Assembly: GCA_002439665.1 (NCBI GenBank)
Contig: DJPC01000136.1
Location: 1,332 to 9,589, forward strand
Length of the DNA: 8,258 bases
Direction: 5' to 3'
From: Dialister sp. UBA6422
GTDB lineage: Bacteria; Bacillota; Negativicutes; Veillonellales; Dialisteraceae
Position 1 is the first letter of the stretch. Every line of letters starts with the position of its first letter. The notes beneath the pieces are model-generated. The model saw nothing but the letters and a program-made list of their open reading frames with translations, did no database searches and was not told where the DNA came from. The position numbers and the translations under genes are program-made. Shown here piece by piece: positions 1 to 7,019 of this stretch.

Positions 1-1455
1 CATACGACCACAGCCAATGTATCTGTAGACAGTGTCTATTATGACTACTTGGATAAGCTGGTAGGAATGGGATATGTGAAATCTTTACCAGAGGGAGCTA
101 AACCGTATAGCCGGATGCAAATGGCTCGTTGGGTACTGGAGGCAGAAGAAACAGCAAAAGAAAAACCTATGCCACTGTACCTATCTGATCAGTTCCAGGC
201 TTTGAAGACATATGTAGCACCGGAAGTTAAAACATTACAAGGAAATCCTACAAAAGACAATATTCGCTTGCGGGATGTATCGGTGGAAGCGGCCTATCAT
301 CATGGAGATGCTTTTTCTTATCCCTATGGAAATGTAGCAGGCACTTGGGCACCTTTTGGTGCCAATCGCAATGGGCACCACTATGGACGGAATGGAAATC
401 TTTCTGGAACTATGGAAATATCTGGTAATGTAGCTCCAGAATTGGCTGCTTCTATCAAGGTACGCGGCGCATGGGATAAAGATCAGGAAGGCAGTGCCAG
501 TCTGGAAGAAGGATATGTGAAAACTCGCCTAGGAAGTGTAGCTTTTGAAGCTGGTCGGCAGGCTATGGTGTGGGGACAAGGTGCAAGTGGTCATTTGCTT
601 TTGGGAAATAATATGAAGCCCTTGACTACTGTGCAGGCACATCTGACAAATCCCGTAGATGTGGGCGGTTTCTTCCGCTTCCTGGGCAAGGTGGATGTGC
701 ATGCTTTTTATGGTTTTGCTGGGAAAGACAGACTGCATGATGCACAGCAAATAGGAAGAAGAACAGATTTCGATGATGCAGGTCTTATTGGTCTGCGGCT
801 CGATGTGACTCCTTCTTCTCATTTCACTTTTGGCGCTTCCCGTATTTCTTTGTTGGGCGGTAAGGGAAATGGCCTTTCTGGGTCTGATTGGAAAGATTGG
901 ATGATTGGCACCAATGCGGATTCTGATGATAAGTGGGATGACATCGGTGGTTTTGATTTCCGCTTCCGCTATTCCAATTTCCAGGTGTATGGAGAGTGGA
1001 TGGGAGAAGACCAAGCGGGGGGACTTCCTTATAAATGGGCGTACCGTGCAGGTGTCTACCTGCCTAAACTGACCTCAGATGGCTCCTGGGATTTGACATT
1101 GGAAACTGCTAAAACATCGGATGTTTGGTATACCCATTCTTACTATTGCGGCGGATGGACGTACAGCGGAGATATCATGGGCGATGATATGGGCAATGAT
1201 TCTCGGAAATATTATATCAAAGTGAATCACTATCTCCCAGGAGAAAAAACATTGGGCCTCTATTATCTCCGAACCGATAGACAAAGAAATAATTGGAATC
1301 ATATGAATACCACTGTTGATGAAGTGGGGCTCACTGGACAGATGAAACTTTCTGGCAATCGCTATCTCAATTGCACCTTAGGATATGCCCGGGTAGAGAA
1401 GGAAAGGACAGATAATCATCTCTTTGCTGCGGCTGCCTTGGAATGGAAATGGTGA
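1..1455 (+). CDS. Capsule assembly Wzi-family outer-membrane beta-barrel protein (5'-truncated by window edge)
   Basis: The frame is open from base 1, so the TTG at 49 is only an internal codon and the true start lies upstream. 484 residues are visible. Family resemblance suggests that only the signal peptide and a few residues are missing. The first ~50 visible residues form a small helical segment (YYDYLDKLVGMGYV, then PYSRMQMARWVLEAE) of the kind that precedes the barrel in Negativicute Wzi-like proteins. The rest alternates aromatic and polar residues, as in beta-strands, and carries the Wzi-like core GRQAMVWGQGASGHLLLGNN (about residues 184-203), followed by a stretch on membrane-barrel geometry (FFRFLGKVDVHAFYGFAG). 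The chain ends in EWKW, and a C-terminal aromatic residue is typical of Bam-inserted outer-membrane proteins. Wzi in Enterobacteria helps attach capsule to the cell surface; here that role is inferred. No capsule gene is visible beside it. A strong terminator follows at 1618-1661, so the gene ends its transcription unit. Confidence 0.8.
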   Translation, partial: HTTTANVSVDSVYYDYLDKLVGMGYVKSLPEGAKPYSRMQMARWVLEAEETAKEKPMPLYLSDQFQALKTYVAPEVKTLQGNPTKDNIRLRDVSVEAAYHHGDAFSYPYGNVAGTWAPFGANRNGHHYGRNGNLSGTMEISGNVAPELAASIKVRGAWDKDQEGSASLEEGYVKTRLGSVAFEAGRQAMVWGQGASGHLLLGNNMKPLTTVQAHLTNPVDVGGFFRFLGKVDVHAFYGFAGKDRLHDAQQIGRRTDFDDAGLIGLRLDVTPSSHFTFGASRISLLGGKGNGLSGSDWKDWMIGTNADSDDKWDDIGGFDFRFRYSNFQVYGEWMGEDQAGGLPYKWAYRAGVYLPKLTSDGSWDLTLETAKTSDVWYTHSYYCGGWTYSGDIMGDDMGNDSRKYYIKVNHYLPGEKTLGLYYLRTDRQRNNWNHMNTTVDEVGLTGQMKLSGNRYLNCTLGYARVEKERTDNHLFAAAALEWKW

Positions 1456-1510
1456 TCTTTCCTGCTTTTGGGGGATTGACTGCTCATTCTAGTTTTACTT
1501 ATCTATTTCA

Positions 1511-1545
1511 AACAACCAACAACCAGCAACTAATAACTAACAACA
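1511..1545. repeat. Heptad tandem repeat, five units (AACAACY-like)
   Basis: Five consecutive 7-base units can be read: AACAACC, AACAACC, AGCAACT, AATAACT, AACAACA. The consensus is AACAACY. The block lies in the gap after the wzi-like gene, and the same heptad recurs at 1712-1739 and, inverted and degenerate, at 3579-3592. It has no coding potential of note. Its function is unknown. Confidence 0.75.
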
Positions 1546-1617
1546 GTAGTTTCAATAGCTTGCCATAGTCATCCATAGGTTGCTGGGATTTCCTTTTAAT
1601 AACGAATTATTCTTATC

Positions 1618-1661
1618 ACTCGCTATGACTTATTTGCTTTATGAGGTCATAGCGAGTTTTT
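1618..1661 (+). terminator. Rho-independent terminator after the wzi-like gene
   Basis: A perfect 12-bp inverted repeat (ACTCGCTATGAC at 1618-1629, GTCATAGCGAGT at 1646-1657) encloses a 16-base loop. It is followed directly by a run of five T (1657-1661). It lies about 160 bases after the wzi-like stop codon. The complementary strand would have only a weak A/T context, so it is read mainly as a + strand terminator. Confidence 0.88.
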
Positions 1662-1711
1662 GACATGATGGAAAAGATAGTTGTTCCTTTTTATGATCTG
1701 TATAATTTCCC

Positions 1712-1739
1712 AACAACTAACAACCAACAACTAACAACC
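1712..1739. repeat. Heptad tandem repeat, four units (two perfect 14-bp copies)
   Basis: The units AACAACT, AACAACC, AACAACT, AACAACC run head to tail. Seen at a 14-base period this is a perfect duplication of CAACAACTAACAAC (1711-1724 and 1725-1738). It lies just upstream of the proposed proS promoter and downstream of the terminator. It is the same repeat type as 1511-1545. Confidence 0.8.
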
Positions 1740-1751
1740 CATTCCCAGTAC

Positions 1752-1780
1752 TAGATTTCTCTTTCTAAACGCTATATAAT
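1752..1780 (+). promoter_or_regulatory. Probable sigma-A-type promoter for proS
   Basis: A perfect TATAAT box lies at 1775-1780. A weak -35 candidate, TAGATT at 1752-1757, sits 17 bases upstream and matches TTGACA at three of six positions. Transcription would start near 1787, giving a leader of about 64 bases before the TTG start of proS. The -10 is convincing and the -35 is not. Confidence 0.55.
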
Positions 1781-1802
1781 AAACATAACTGACTTTTAAA
1801 GA

Positions 1803-1828
1803 AGAAATGCCATACAATGGGCATTTCT
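1803..1828 (+). promoter_or_regulatory. Hairpin in the proS leader
   Basis: AGAAATGCC (1803-1811) and GGCATTTCT (1820-1828) form a perfect 9-bp stem with an 8-base loop. No T-run follows, so it is not an intrinsic terminator. It ends 8 bases before the proS ribosome binding site (AGGAGG, 1837-1842). It might stabilise the mRNA 5' end or bind a regulator; its function is inferred only. Confidence 0.5.
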
Positions 1829-1850
1829 CACGTTACAGGAGGAGATTTCA

Positions 1851-3575
1851 TTGTTAGCATCCAAATTATATAGTCCGACCCTTAGAGAATTGCCATCTGA
1901 TGCGGTGGTTATGAGCCATAAATACATGCTGAAAGCTGGTATGATGCGTAAAATCGCCAATGGTACCTATGCCTATTTGCCGTTGGCTTTCCGTTCCATC
2001 CAGAAGGTAGAAAAAATCATTCGAGAAGAAATGAAACCTACAGGAGCGCAGGAAATTCTGATGCCTATCGTGCAGCCTGCTGAAATTTGGCAGAAAACAG
2101 GGCGCTGGAATGTATATGGGGAAGAAATGTTTAAGCTGAAGGATCGTCATGGCAGAGATTACTGCCTGGCACCGACCCATGAAGAACTGGTGACCACCTT
2201 GGTTTCCATGGATACCACGTCTTATAAACAGCTTCCTGTATCTGTATTCCAGATCCAAAATAAATATAGAGATGAAAAGAGACCGCGCTTTGGTTTGATG
2301 CGCAGCCGTGAATTCATTATGAAAGATGGCTACACTTTCGACATGGATCAGGAAGGCTTAGATAAGCAGTACAAGCTCATGTATGATGCATATTATCGCA
2401 TTTTCACTCGTTGCGGCTTGAATTTCCGTCCTGTCATTGCTGACTCTGGCGCTATCGGTGGTAATGCATCCCATGAATTTGAAGTATTGGCTGATTCTGG
2501 GGAAGCAGATATTGTGTATTGTAAAGATTGTGATTTTGCTGCCAATATCGAAGCGGTGGAACCCAATACTTTGAAATGTGATATTCATAATGATAAAGAA
2601 AAAGAATTGGTGGCTACTCCAGGGCAGCATACCATCCAGATGGTGTGTGACTATCTCCATGCACCGGTGGAACAGTCTGTGAAGGCTGTGGTATACAAGC
2701 TAGATGATATGGTTGTTCTTGCTATGGTTCGCGGAGACCATGAAGTGAATGAAATCAAATTGCAAAATATGTATGGCGCTATCAATGTGGGTATGGCTTC
2801 TGAAGAAGATTTACAGCGTTGCGGCCTTACAGCAGGCTATATCAGCCCGATCGGTCTTAAAAAGGTAAAGAATTTTGACATTGTCTGTGATGCGACTGTC
2901 ATGGAAATGCAGGATGCTTGCTGCGGCGGCAATCAGAAGGATATGCACTATATCCATGTCAATCCGGCTCGTGATTTCGGCGATGTCAAAGTGGCTACCA
3001 TTCGCCAGATCGATAGCCACGATGTTTGTCCTCACTGCGGTGGACATATCGTGATTACCAAGGGCATCGAAGTCGGTCAGGTTTTCAAATTGGGCACCAA
3101 GTACAGTGAAGCTTTGGGTGCTACTTACCTGGATAACAATGGTAAATCTCATCCTATGGTGATGGGGTGCTATGGTATTGGCGTTACTAGAACAGTAGCA
3201 GCTTCTATCGAGCAGAACCATGATGATGACGGCATCATCTGGCCAGTTGCTATTGCGCCTTATGAAGTGGTTATTGTGCCGGCTAATAACAAGGCAGAAG
3301 ATATCATGGGTGCTGCACAGAGCTTATATGAATCCATGGAAGAAAAAGCAGACGAAGTGGTACTGGATGATCGCAAAGAAAGAGCGGGCATCAAATTTAA
3401 GGATGCTGATCTCATTGGATATCCAGTGCGTGTCACTATTGGTAAGAAGTGGCAGCAGACAGGCAATGTAGAAATCCACCTTCGCCGCAGCGGTGAAACT
3501 ATCGAAGTACCGCTTTCTGAATGCAAAGCGAAAGTGATGGAAATTCTGGAAAATCTTCATAAGAATAACCAGTAA
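1851..3575 (+). CDS. proS: Prolyl-tRNA synthetase (proline--tRNA ligase, bacterial type with editing insertion)
   Basis: This 574-residue class II aminoacyl-tRNA synthetase charges tRNA-Pro with proline in the cytoplasm, using ATP. The order is the bacterial one. Catalytic motif 1 is around residues 65-80 (GAQEILMPIVQPAEIW). The proline-pocket APTHEE is at 107-112. Motif 2 is at 137-163 (NKYRDEKRPRFG, REFIMKDGYTFD). The editing (INS/YbaK-like) domain spans roughly 220-405 and contains K278 in VKAVVYK, the lysine equivalent to E. coli K279 used in clearing Ala-tRNA-Pro. Motif 3 is at 439-448 (GCYGIGVTRT). The anticodon-binding domain spans about 470-574. Length is normal for the family. The TTG start is chosen because the family's conserved N-terminus (LASKLYSPTLRELPSDA) begins there and AGGAGG lies 8 bases upstream; the next start, ATG at 1911, would remove conserved residues. 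It begins the probable proS-recD2-comF block. Confidence 0.97.
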   Translation: MLASKLYSPTLRELPSDAVVMSHKYMLKAGMMRKIANGTYAYLPLAFRSIQKVEKIIREEMKPTGAQEILMPIVQPAEIWQKTGRWNVYGEEMFKLKDRHGRDYCLAPTHEELVTTLVSMDTTSYKQLPVSVFQIQNKYRDEKRPRFGLMRSREFIMKDGYTFDMDQEGLDKQYKLMYDAYYRIFTRCGLNFRPVIADSGAIGGNASHEFEVLADSGEADIVYCKDCDFAANIEAVEPNTLKCDIHNDKEKELVATPGQHTIQMVCDYLHAPVEQSVKAVVYKLDDMVVLAMVRGDHEVNEIKLQNMYGAINVGMASEEDLQRCGLTAGYISPIGLKKVKNFDIVCDATVMEMQDACCGGNQKDMHYIHVNPARDFGDVKVATIRQIDSHDVCPHCGGHIVITKGIEVGQVFKLGTKYSEALGATYLDNNGKSHPMVMGCYGIGVTRTVAASIEQNHDDDGIIWPVAIAPYEVVIVPANNKAEDIMGAAQSLYESMEEKADEVVLDDRKERAGIKFKDADLIGYPVRVTIGKKWQQTGNVEIHLRRSGETIEVPLSECKAKVMEILENLHKNNQ

Positions 3576-3578
3576 TAA

Positions 3579-3594
3579 GGGTGTTAGTTGCTGG
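3579..3594 (-). repeat. Degenerate inverted copy of the heptad repeat
   Basis: On the complementary strand this reads CC, AGCAACT, AACACCC, which are units of the AACAACY heptad family. CCAGCAACTAA also occurs exactly at 1523-1533. The copy lies immediately after the proS stop codon. A weak stem can form between AGTTGCT (3586-3592) and the AGCAATT starting near 3619, but no T-tract follows, so it is not called a terminator. Confidence 0.45.
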
Positions 3595-3683
3595 CCTAAA
3601 CATGAAATGCTTAACGACTAGCAATTATCTGCTTATGAGGATGACTTGCGGTACTGATGCGATGTATATTTGAGGGGTTGGAA

Positions 3684-3950
3684 ATGAATGAGAAAGAGTT
3701 AAAAGTGCTTCAGGAGTCTCTTGGGAAAATAGATGATACATTACCATTTCTTTTGGAAAAGAGGCTAGCTGTTTCTCATTTGTCATCTTGTCAGCCATTG
3801 CAGGGTGTAAAGCCTTTATATGATGATGCCAAAGAGGAAAGAAAGATGAAGCATATGATTTCCTTTTTTGAAAAGCTTTCTTCCTATGCTCCCGTTGTGG
3901 GAGAGGTTCATGCTTTGCAGCGCATAAGAAAGAAGTTTTTTCCCCTATAG
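3684..3950 (+). CDS. Small protein resembling a degenerate AroQ-type chorismate mutase; function unknown
   Basis: The 88-residue product is predicted to be helical, soluble and without a signal peptide. Start ATG 3684 is preferred over ATG 3657 because GAGGGG (3672-3677) lies 6 bases before it. Recalled against the E. coli chorismate mutase domain, it aligns without gaps with an offset of one: IDDTL/LDEKL, LLEKR with R27 matching R28, then P44, D47 and E51 matching P45, D48 and E52. Chorismate mutase converts chorismate to prephenate in Phe/Tyr synthesis. The key residues R11 and K39 are replaced by Q10 and P38, and R51 becomes K50, so activity is doubtful. It lacks any fused aromatic-pathway domain, and no aromatic-pathway gene is nearby. 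It lies 108 bases after proS and 102 before recD2, probably co-transcribed. That it is a gene is likely; the fold assignment is inference, and a simple helical protein of unknown function is the alternative. Confidence 0.7.
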   Translation: MNEKELKVLQESLGKIDDTLPFLLEKRLAVSHLSSCQPLQGVKPLYDDAKEERKMKHMISFFEKLSSYAPVVGEVHALQRIRKKFFPL

Positions 3951-3990
3951 CTTTTTATAAGTAAAAGCCCAGGGAGGCTATTCTGTTTTT

Positions 3991-4018
3991 GGGGTTTGCA
4001 TATGATGTGACAAACCCT
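3991..4018 (+). promoter_or_regulatory. Hairpin upstream of recD2
   Basis: GGGTTTG (3992-3998) and CAAACCC (4011-4017) form a perfect 7-bp stem, extendable by a G-T pair, with a 12-base loop. The T-run (3986-3990) lies before the stem, not after it, so on the + strand it does not fit an intrinsic terminator. On the - strand the stem would be followed by AAAAACAG rather than by T residues. It may be an mRNA structure between the small gene and recD2; its role is unknown. Confidence 0.35.
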
Positions 4019-4052
4019 GTGATTTATCATCCATCAGGTGAGGAGAAAGACT

Positions 4053-6191
4053 ATGATAGAAGAGCTGAAAGGCATCGTGAAAAAAATTATTTTTTCTAGT
4101 GATGACGGGAAGTTCTGTGTTTTTCTTCTAGAAGAAAAGGAAAGCAAAAAAGTCGTCACCATTGCATCAAACAGTGGGACACCATATGGCGGAGAAAGTA
4201 TTTCATTACGGGGGTGCTGGCAAAAGCATCCCCGTTTTGGGATGCAATTTAAGGCCACAGCCATGGAAATGATGCGGCCGGAAGAATCAGAAGAGGTAGA
4301 GCAGTTTTTAGCTTCTGGTATGATTGATGGCATTGGGCCTGCTGTAGCCAAACGTATTGTAGACCATTTTGGTCAAAAGACCATGGATATTTTTGAAACC
4401 AATATAGATGCCCTATTGGATGTCCCTGGCATTGGTCCTAAAAGCTTGGCAAAAATCAAAGAGTCCTATGAAGAGATTTCTGGCTTGCAGTCTCTCATCC
4501 TATTTCTTCATTCCCTAGGCATAGCAGACCATTATGCGGCAGATATGCAGAAACTCTATGGGGATGCGGTGATGGAAGTTTTTGAAAAAGACCCCTATCG
4601 TATGGTTTCTGAAATACCTAGATTGGGCTTTAGGGAAGTAGATCGCATCGCTTTGGCCAAAGGGGTACCAGAAGACAATGAAGAGCGTATCATCCATGGC
4701 ATGAATTACATGCTTGGCGTGGCATTGGGGCAGGGACATGCTTGTGCCCCGGAAGAGTCGGTATGCAAAAATACAGCATCGCTCCTTCATTTGGATAGAG
4801 CGGTGGTGGAAGATTGTGCCAAAGAAGCCATAGAGAGTGAAGAGATCCCCTCCGTCTCTTATGATGGAAAAAGGTATTTGTACTTACCTTTTTTATATGA
4901 AGCGGAAACAGAATCAGCTCTTCGGGTCAAACATTTATTGAAGGAAACCTCTTTAGGAAGTGCTAAGCTAGCTATAGAACGGTTTGAACGAGAAAATCAT
5001 ATGGAGCTGGCAGAAGAGCAAAAAGAAGCGGTCAGGAAGGCTATGTCTTCAGGGCTCATGGTCATCACTGGAGGACCAGGTACGGGGAAAACGACCTTGG
5101 TGCGTGCGGTCATCACAGCGGCTGAGCAATATGGTCTTCAGGTGCGCCTCATGGCTCCCACGGGACGAGCTGCCAAACGGCTATCTCTTTCTAGCGGTAT
5201 GGATGCAGATACCATTCACAAGGCGCTAGAAGCAGAAATGCGTGACAGTGGCGGCACTTATTTTAATAAAAATGAATCGGAGCCACTAGATGCAGATATG
5301 ATCATTGTAGATGAAGCATCTATGATGGATATTTCTTTGTTTTACCATTTACTGTGTGCGTTAAAAGAAGGGGCAAGACTTATCCTGGTGGGGGATGTGG
5401 ATCAGCTTCCGCCCGTAGGACCAGGGTCGCCGCTTCGCTCACTCATTGCGTGGGAAGAAGTACCTGTGGTTCGGCTCGTTCATATTTTCCGTCAAAAAGA
5501 TGGGAGTGGGATTGTAGAAAATGCGGCGCTTATTCGAGAAGGGGAAATGTGCGTGCCTGACGAAAAGCAGGAGTTTCAAGTCCTTTCTGTCCATTCAGAG
5601 GAAGATGCTTTTCAAAAAGTCCTATCTCTATGCGAATCCTTGCACTATGGAGAAGAAAAAGAAAAAATGGCTATGCAAGTCCTTTCCCCTATGTATCGAG
5701 GACTTTGTGGTGTGGATCAACTAAATCGGGCCATTCAAGAAATGGTACATGACCAACAAATTCCCAAGGGAACTCATTTTCTGGTAGGGGATAAGGTGAT
5801 GCAAAAGCGAAATGACTATGAGAAAGGGGTCTATAATGGAGACCTAGGCATCGTTTGGTCAGTGACAGAGAATAAAGTATTCGTCCGGTTTTATGAAAAA
5901 GAAGTGGTGTACGAAGGAGAAGAAAGAAATAGCTTGCAACTGGCTTACGCTGCTACGGTTCATAAAAGCCAGGGAAGTGAATATGATACGGTTATTTTCA
6001 TTTTACTTCCTACCCAGCAGGTAATGCTCCAGCGCAATCTGCTTTATACAGGGGTCACAAGGGCTAAGAAAAAAACCATTCTGGTTACGACAGATTATGC
6101 GTTGGAAAAAGCGGTGACTACCCATGAAACCACCAATCGGTATAGTTTGTTTCTTCCTCTTCTCAAGGAGGAATGCGACCTCAATTTGTGA
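4053..6191 (+). CDS. recD2: RecD2 (YrrC-type) ATP-dependent 5'-3' DNA helicase
   Basis: This 712-residue superfamily 1B helicase unwinds DNA 5' to 3'. RecD2 proteins act without RecB and RecC and contribute to DNA repair and replication-fork maintenance. The N-terminal OB-like domain spans about 1-80. Helix-hairpin-helix motifs cover about 88-138 (GIGPAVAKRI, then VPGIGPKSLAKI). Walker A is GGPGTGKTT at 340-348, motif Ia is APTGRAAKR at 368-376, Walker B is IIVDEASM at 417-424, motif III is VGDVDQLPPVGPG at 446-458, and motif IV includes FRQ at 479-481. The C-terminal motor part has TVHKSQGSEYD at 635-645 and LYTGVTRAKK at 664-673. Length agrees with known RecD2 proteins of roughly 700-800 residues. 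ATG 4053 is chosen over GTG 4038 because AGGAG (4041-4045) lies 7 bases upstream and the family N-terminus (IEELKGIVKKIIF) begins there. All motifs look intact. Confidence 0.96.
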   Translation: MIEELKGIVKKIIFSSDDGKFCVFLLEEKESKKVVTIASNSGTPYGGESISLRGCWQKHPRFGMQFKATAMEMMRPEESEEVEQFLASGMIDGIGPAVAKRIVDHFGQKTMDIFETNIDALLDVPGIGPKSLAKIKESYEEISGLQSLILFLHSLGIADHYAADMQKLYGDAVMEVFEKDPYRMVSEIPRLGFREVDRIALAKGVPEDNEERIIHGMNYMLGVALGQGHACAPEESVCKNTASLLHLDRAVVEDCAKEAIESEEIPSVSYDGKRYLYLPFLYEAETESALRVKHLLKETSLGSAKLAIERFERENHMELAEEQKEAVRKAMSSGLMVITGGPGTGKTTLVRAVITAAEQYGLQVRLMAPTGRAAKRLSLSSGMDADTIHKALEAEMRDSGGTYFNKNESEPLDADMIIVDEASMMDISLFYHLLCALKEGARLILVGDVDQLPPVGPGSPLRSLIAWEEVPVVRLVHIFRQKDGSGIVENAALIREGEMCVPDEKQEFQVLSVHSEEDAFQKVLSLCESLHYGEEKEKMAMQVLSPMYRGLCGVDQLNRAIQEMVHDQQIPKGTHFLVGDKVMQKRNDYEKGVYNGDLGIVWSVTENKVFVRFYEKEVVYEGEERNSLQLAYAATVHKSQGSEYDTVIFILLPTQQVMLQRNLLYTGVTRAKKKTILVTTDYALEKAVTTHETTNRYSLFLPLLKEECDLNL

Positions 6192-6229
6192 AAAGAGCCT
6201 TCCCTTTACCAGGTATCTTTATGACGAGA

Positions 6230-6263
6230 GCAAAAGAGAAGTCTTGCTTCATTCTATTTTTTT
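6230..6263 (+). terminator. Weak candidate terminator after recD2
   Basis: A short imperfect stem can form (GCAA..GA at 6230-6237 with TCTTGC at 6242-6247, with two bulged A), or alternatively GAAG with CTTC. A run of seven T follows at 6257-6263, but about ten bases beyond the stem. The distance and weak stem make efficient termination doubtful; partial read-through into comF is likely. Confidence 0.25.
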
Positions 6264-6298
6264 CCTTATCCATGGAAAGTACATGAGGATATCCTACG

Positions 6299-6338
6299 GC
6301 ACATCCCTATGTATGTGCTTGGTCTCATCTAGGGATGT
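6299..6338 (+). promoter_or_regulatory. Two overlapping, mutually exclusive hairpins ahead of comF
   Basis: ACATCCCTA (6301-6309) pairs perfectly with TAGGGATGT (6330-6338), a 9-bp stem with a 20-base loop. The left arm is shared with a smaller hairpin, GCACAT (6299-6304) with ATGTGC (6313-6318), so the two cannot form together. The large stem ends 13 bases before the comF ribosome binding site (AGGAGG, 6352-6357). A TTTT run sits a few bases after the stem (6342-6345), too short for a confident terminator. An attenuation or mRNA-stability role is possible but unproven. Confidence 0.4.
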
Positions 6339-6362
6339 CCATTTTATGTCTAGGAGGATAAG

Positions 6363-7013
6363 ATGGGACTGATTTCTGACTTTTTTGAATTGTTATATCC
6401 CACTTGCTGCCCAGGCTGCGGGGAAGGGACGTCTCCAGATACGGTATGGTGTGAGCCCTGCTTTCGTCATATATGGGATCCTCGTTTGATTCAAACCTCT
6501 CGCACAGCGCACCTTCATGGTTGCTATACCCTTTGTAATTATGAAGGCCCTCTTAGAGAATGCATTATCCAGCTGAAATATGGTGGCCGCACAGGAAGGA
6601 AACAAGTATTTCCACCGCTTTTGAATCGGTTTCCCTATTGGGATAGGCTAGAAGAATGCGAAGCCATATTTCCTGTCCCACTTTCTAAAAAGAAAAAGAA
6701 GGAACGGGGATATAACCAGGTGGATATGATGTTTGAGGATTGGATGACAAAGCGGGGTCTTCCTTATATGGCAGATGGATTGGTGCGATTTAGAAATACA
6801 GGGACCCAATCTTTACTTTCTCGGAAAGAACGATATAACAATATAAAAGGTGCTTTTCATATCAATCGTGACATCCAGGTGCAAGGGAAAATAGTCTTGG
6901 TGGTAGATGATGTATTTACCACAGGGGCTACTATGGAGGCAGTCGCCCATGAACTTCGCCGGGCAGGAGCCAAAAAAGTATTAGGCCTGACCATAGCCAG
7001 TGGGGCTTTATAA
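6363..7013 (+). CDS. comF: ComF-family protein (phosphoribosyltransferase-like, zinc-finger N-terminus)
   Basis: The 216-residue protein has the full ComF layout. A four-cysteine zinc-binding knuckle lies near the N-terminus (C16-x2-C19 and C30-x2-C33). LKYGGR follows at 71-76, then the family motif ERGYNQ at 114-119, and RFRNTGTQSLLSRKERYNNIKGAF-type core residues from 142 (T147, Q149, R154, R157, N160, F165). The PRPP-binding loop VVDDVFTTGAT is at 180-190. In naturally competent bacteria ComF is needed for uptake or handling of single-stranded DNA, and it is cytoplasmic. Homologues also occur in bacteria not known to be competent, so competence cannot be concluded from this gene alone; no other com gene is visible. 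The start is set by AGGAGG at 6352-6357, 5 bases before the ATG. It follows recD2 by 171 bases, and a probable terminator follows its stop. Confidence 0.92.
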   Translation: MGLISDFFELLYPTCCPGCGEGTSPDTVWCEPCFRHIWDPRLIQTSRTAHLHGCYTLCNYEGPLRECIIQLKYGGRTGRKQVFPPLLNRFPYWDRLEECEAIFPVPLSKKKKKERGYNQVDMMFEDWMTKRGLPYMADGLVRFRNTGTQSLLSRKERYNNIKGAFHINRDIQVQGKIVLVVDDVFTTGATMEAVAHELRRAGAKKVLGLTIASGAL

Positions 7014-7019
7014 TGAAAT

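Noticed and set aside
529..1014. 161-codon open frame on the - strand inside the wzi-like gene
   Set aside because: It lies wholly within a well-supported coding frame on the + strand, has no recognisable domain, and its composition reads as an antisense shadow.
1660..1665. Perfect TTGACA -35 box
   Set aside because: It overlaps the T-tract of the terminator, and no acceptable -10 lies 15-19 bases downstream; the TATAAT at 1701-1706 is 35 bases away.
1701..1706. TATAAT upstream of the second heptad block
   Set aside because: No -35-like sequence is found at 16-18 bases, and the -10 at 1775-1780 is better placed for proS. A minor start here cannot be excluded.
1511..1739. Repeat blocks considered as a CRISPR array or transposon ends
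   Set aside because: The units are only 7 bases in direct tandem with no spacers, the two blocks are in direct orientation, and there is no transposase or target-site duplication.
2811..3221. 136-codon open frame on the - strand inside proS
   Set aside because: It is antisense to the conserved editing and motif 3 regions of proS and shows no domain or convincing ribosome binding site.
3966..3990. Possible terminator after the small chorismate-mutase-like gene (AGCC/GGCT stem, T-run at 3986-3990)
   Set aside because: The stem is only 4 bp and the T-run begins about 7 bases after it, so it is too weak to support termination.
6124..6372. 82-codon open frame on the + strand spanning the end of recD2 into comF
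   Set aside because: It overlaps recD2 in another frame, has no clear ribosome binding site, and its sequence is low in recognisable features; the hairpins in this gap explain the stretch better as non-coding.
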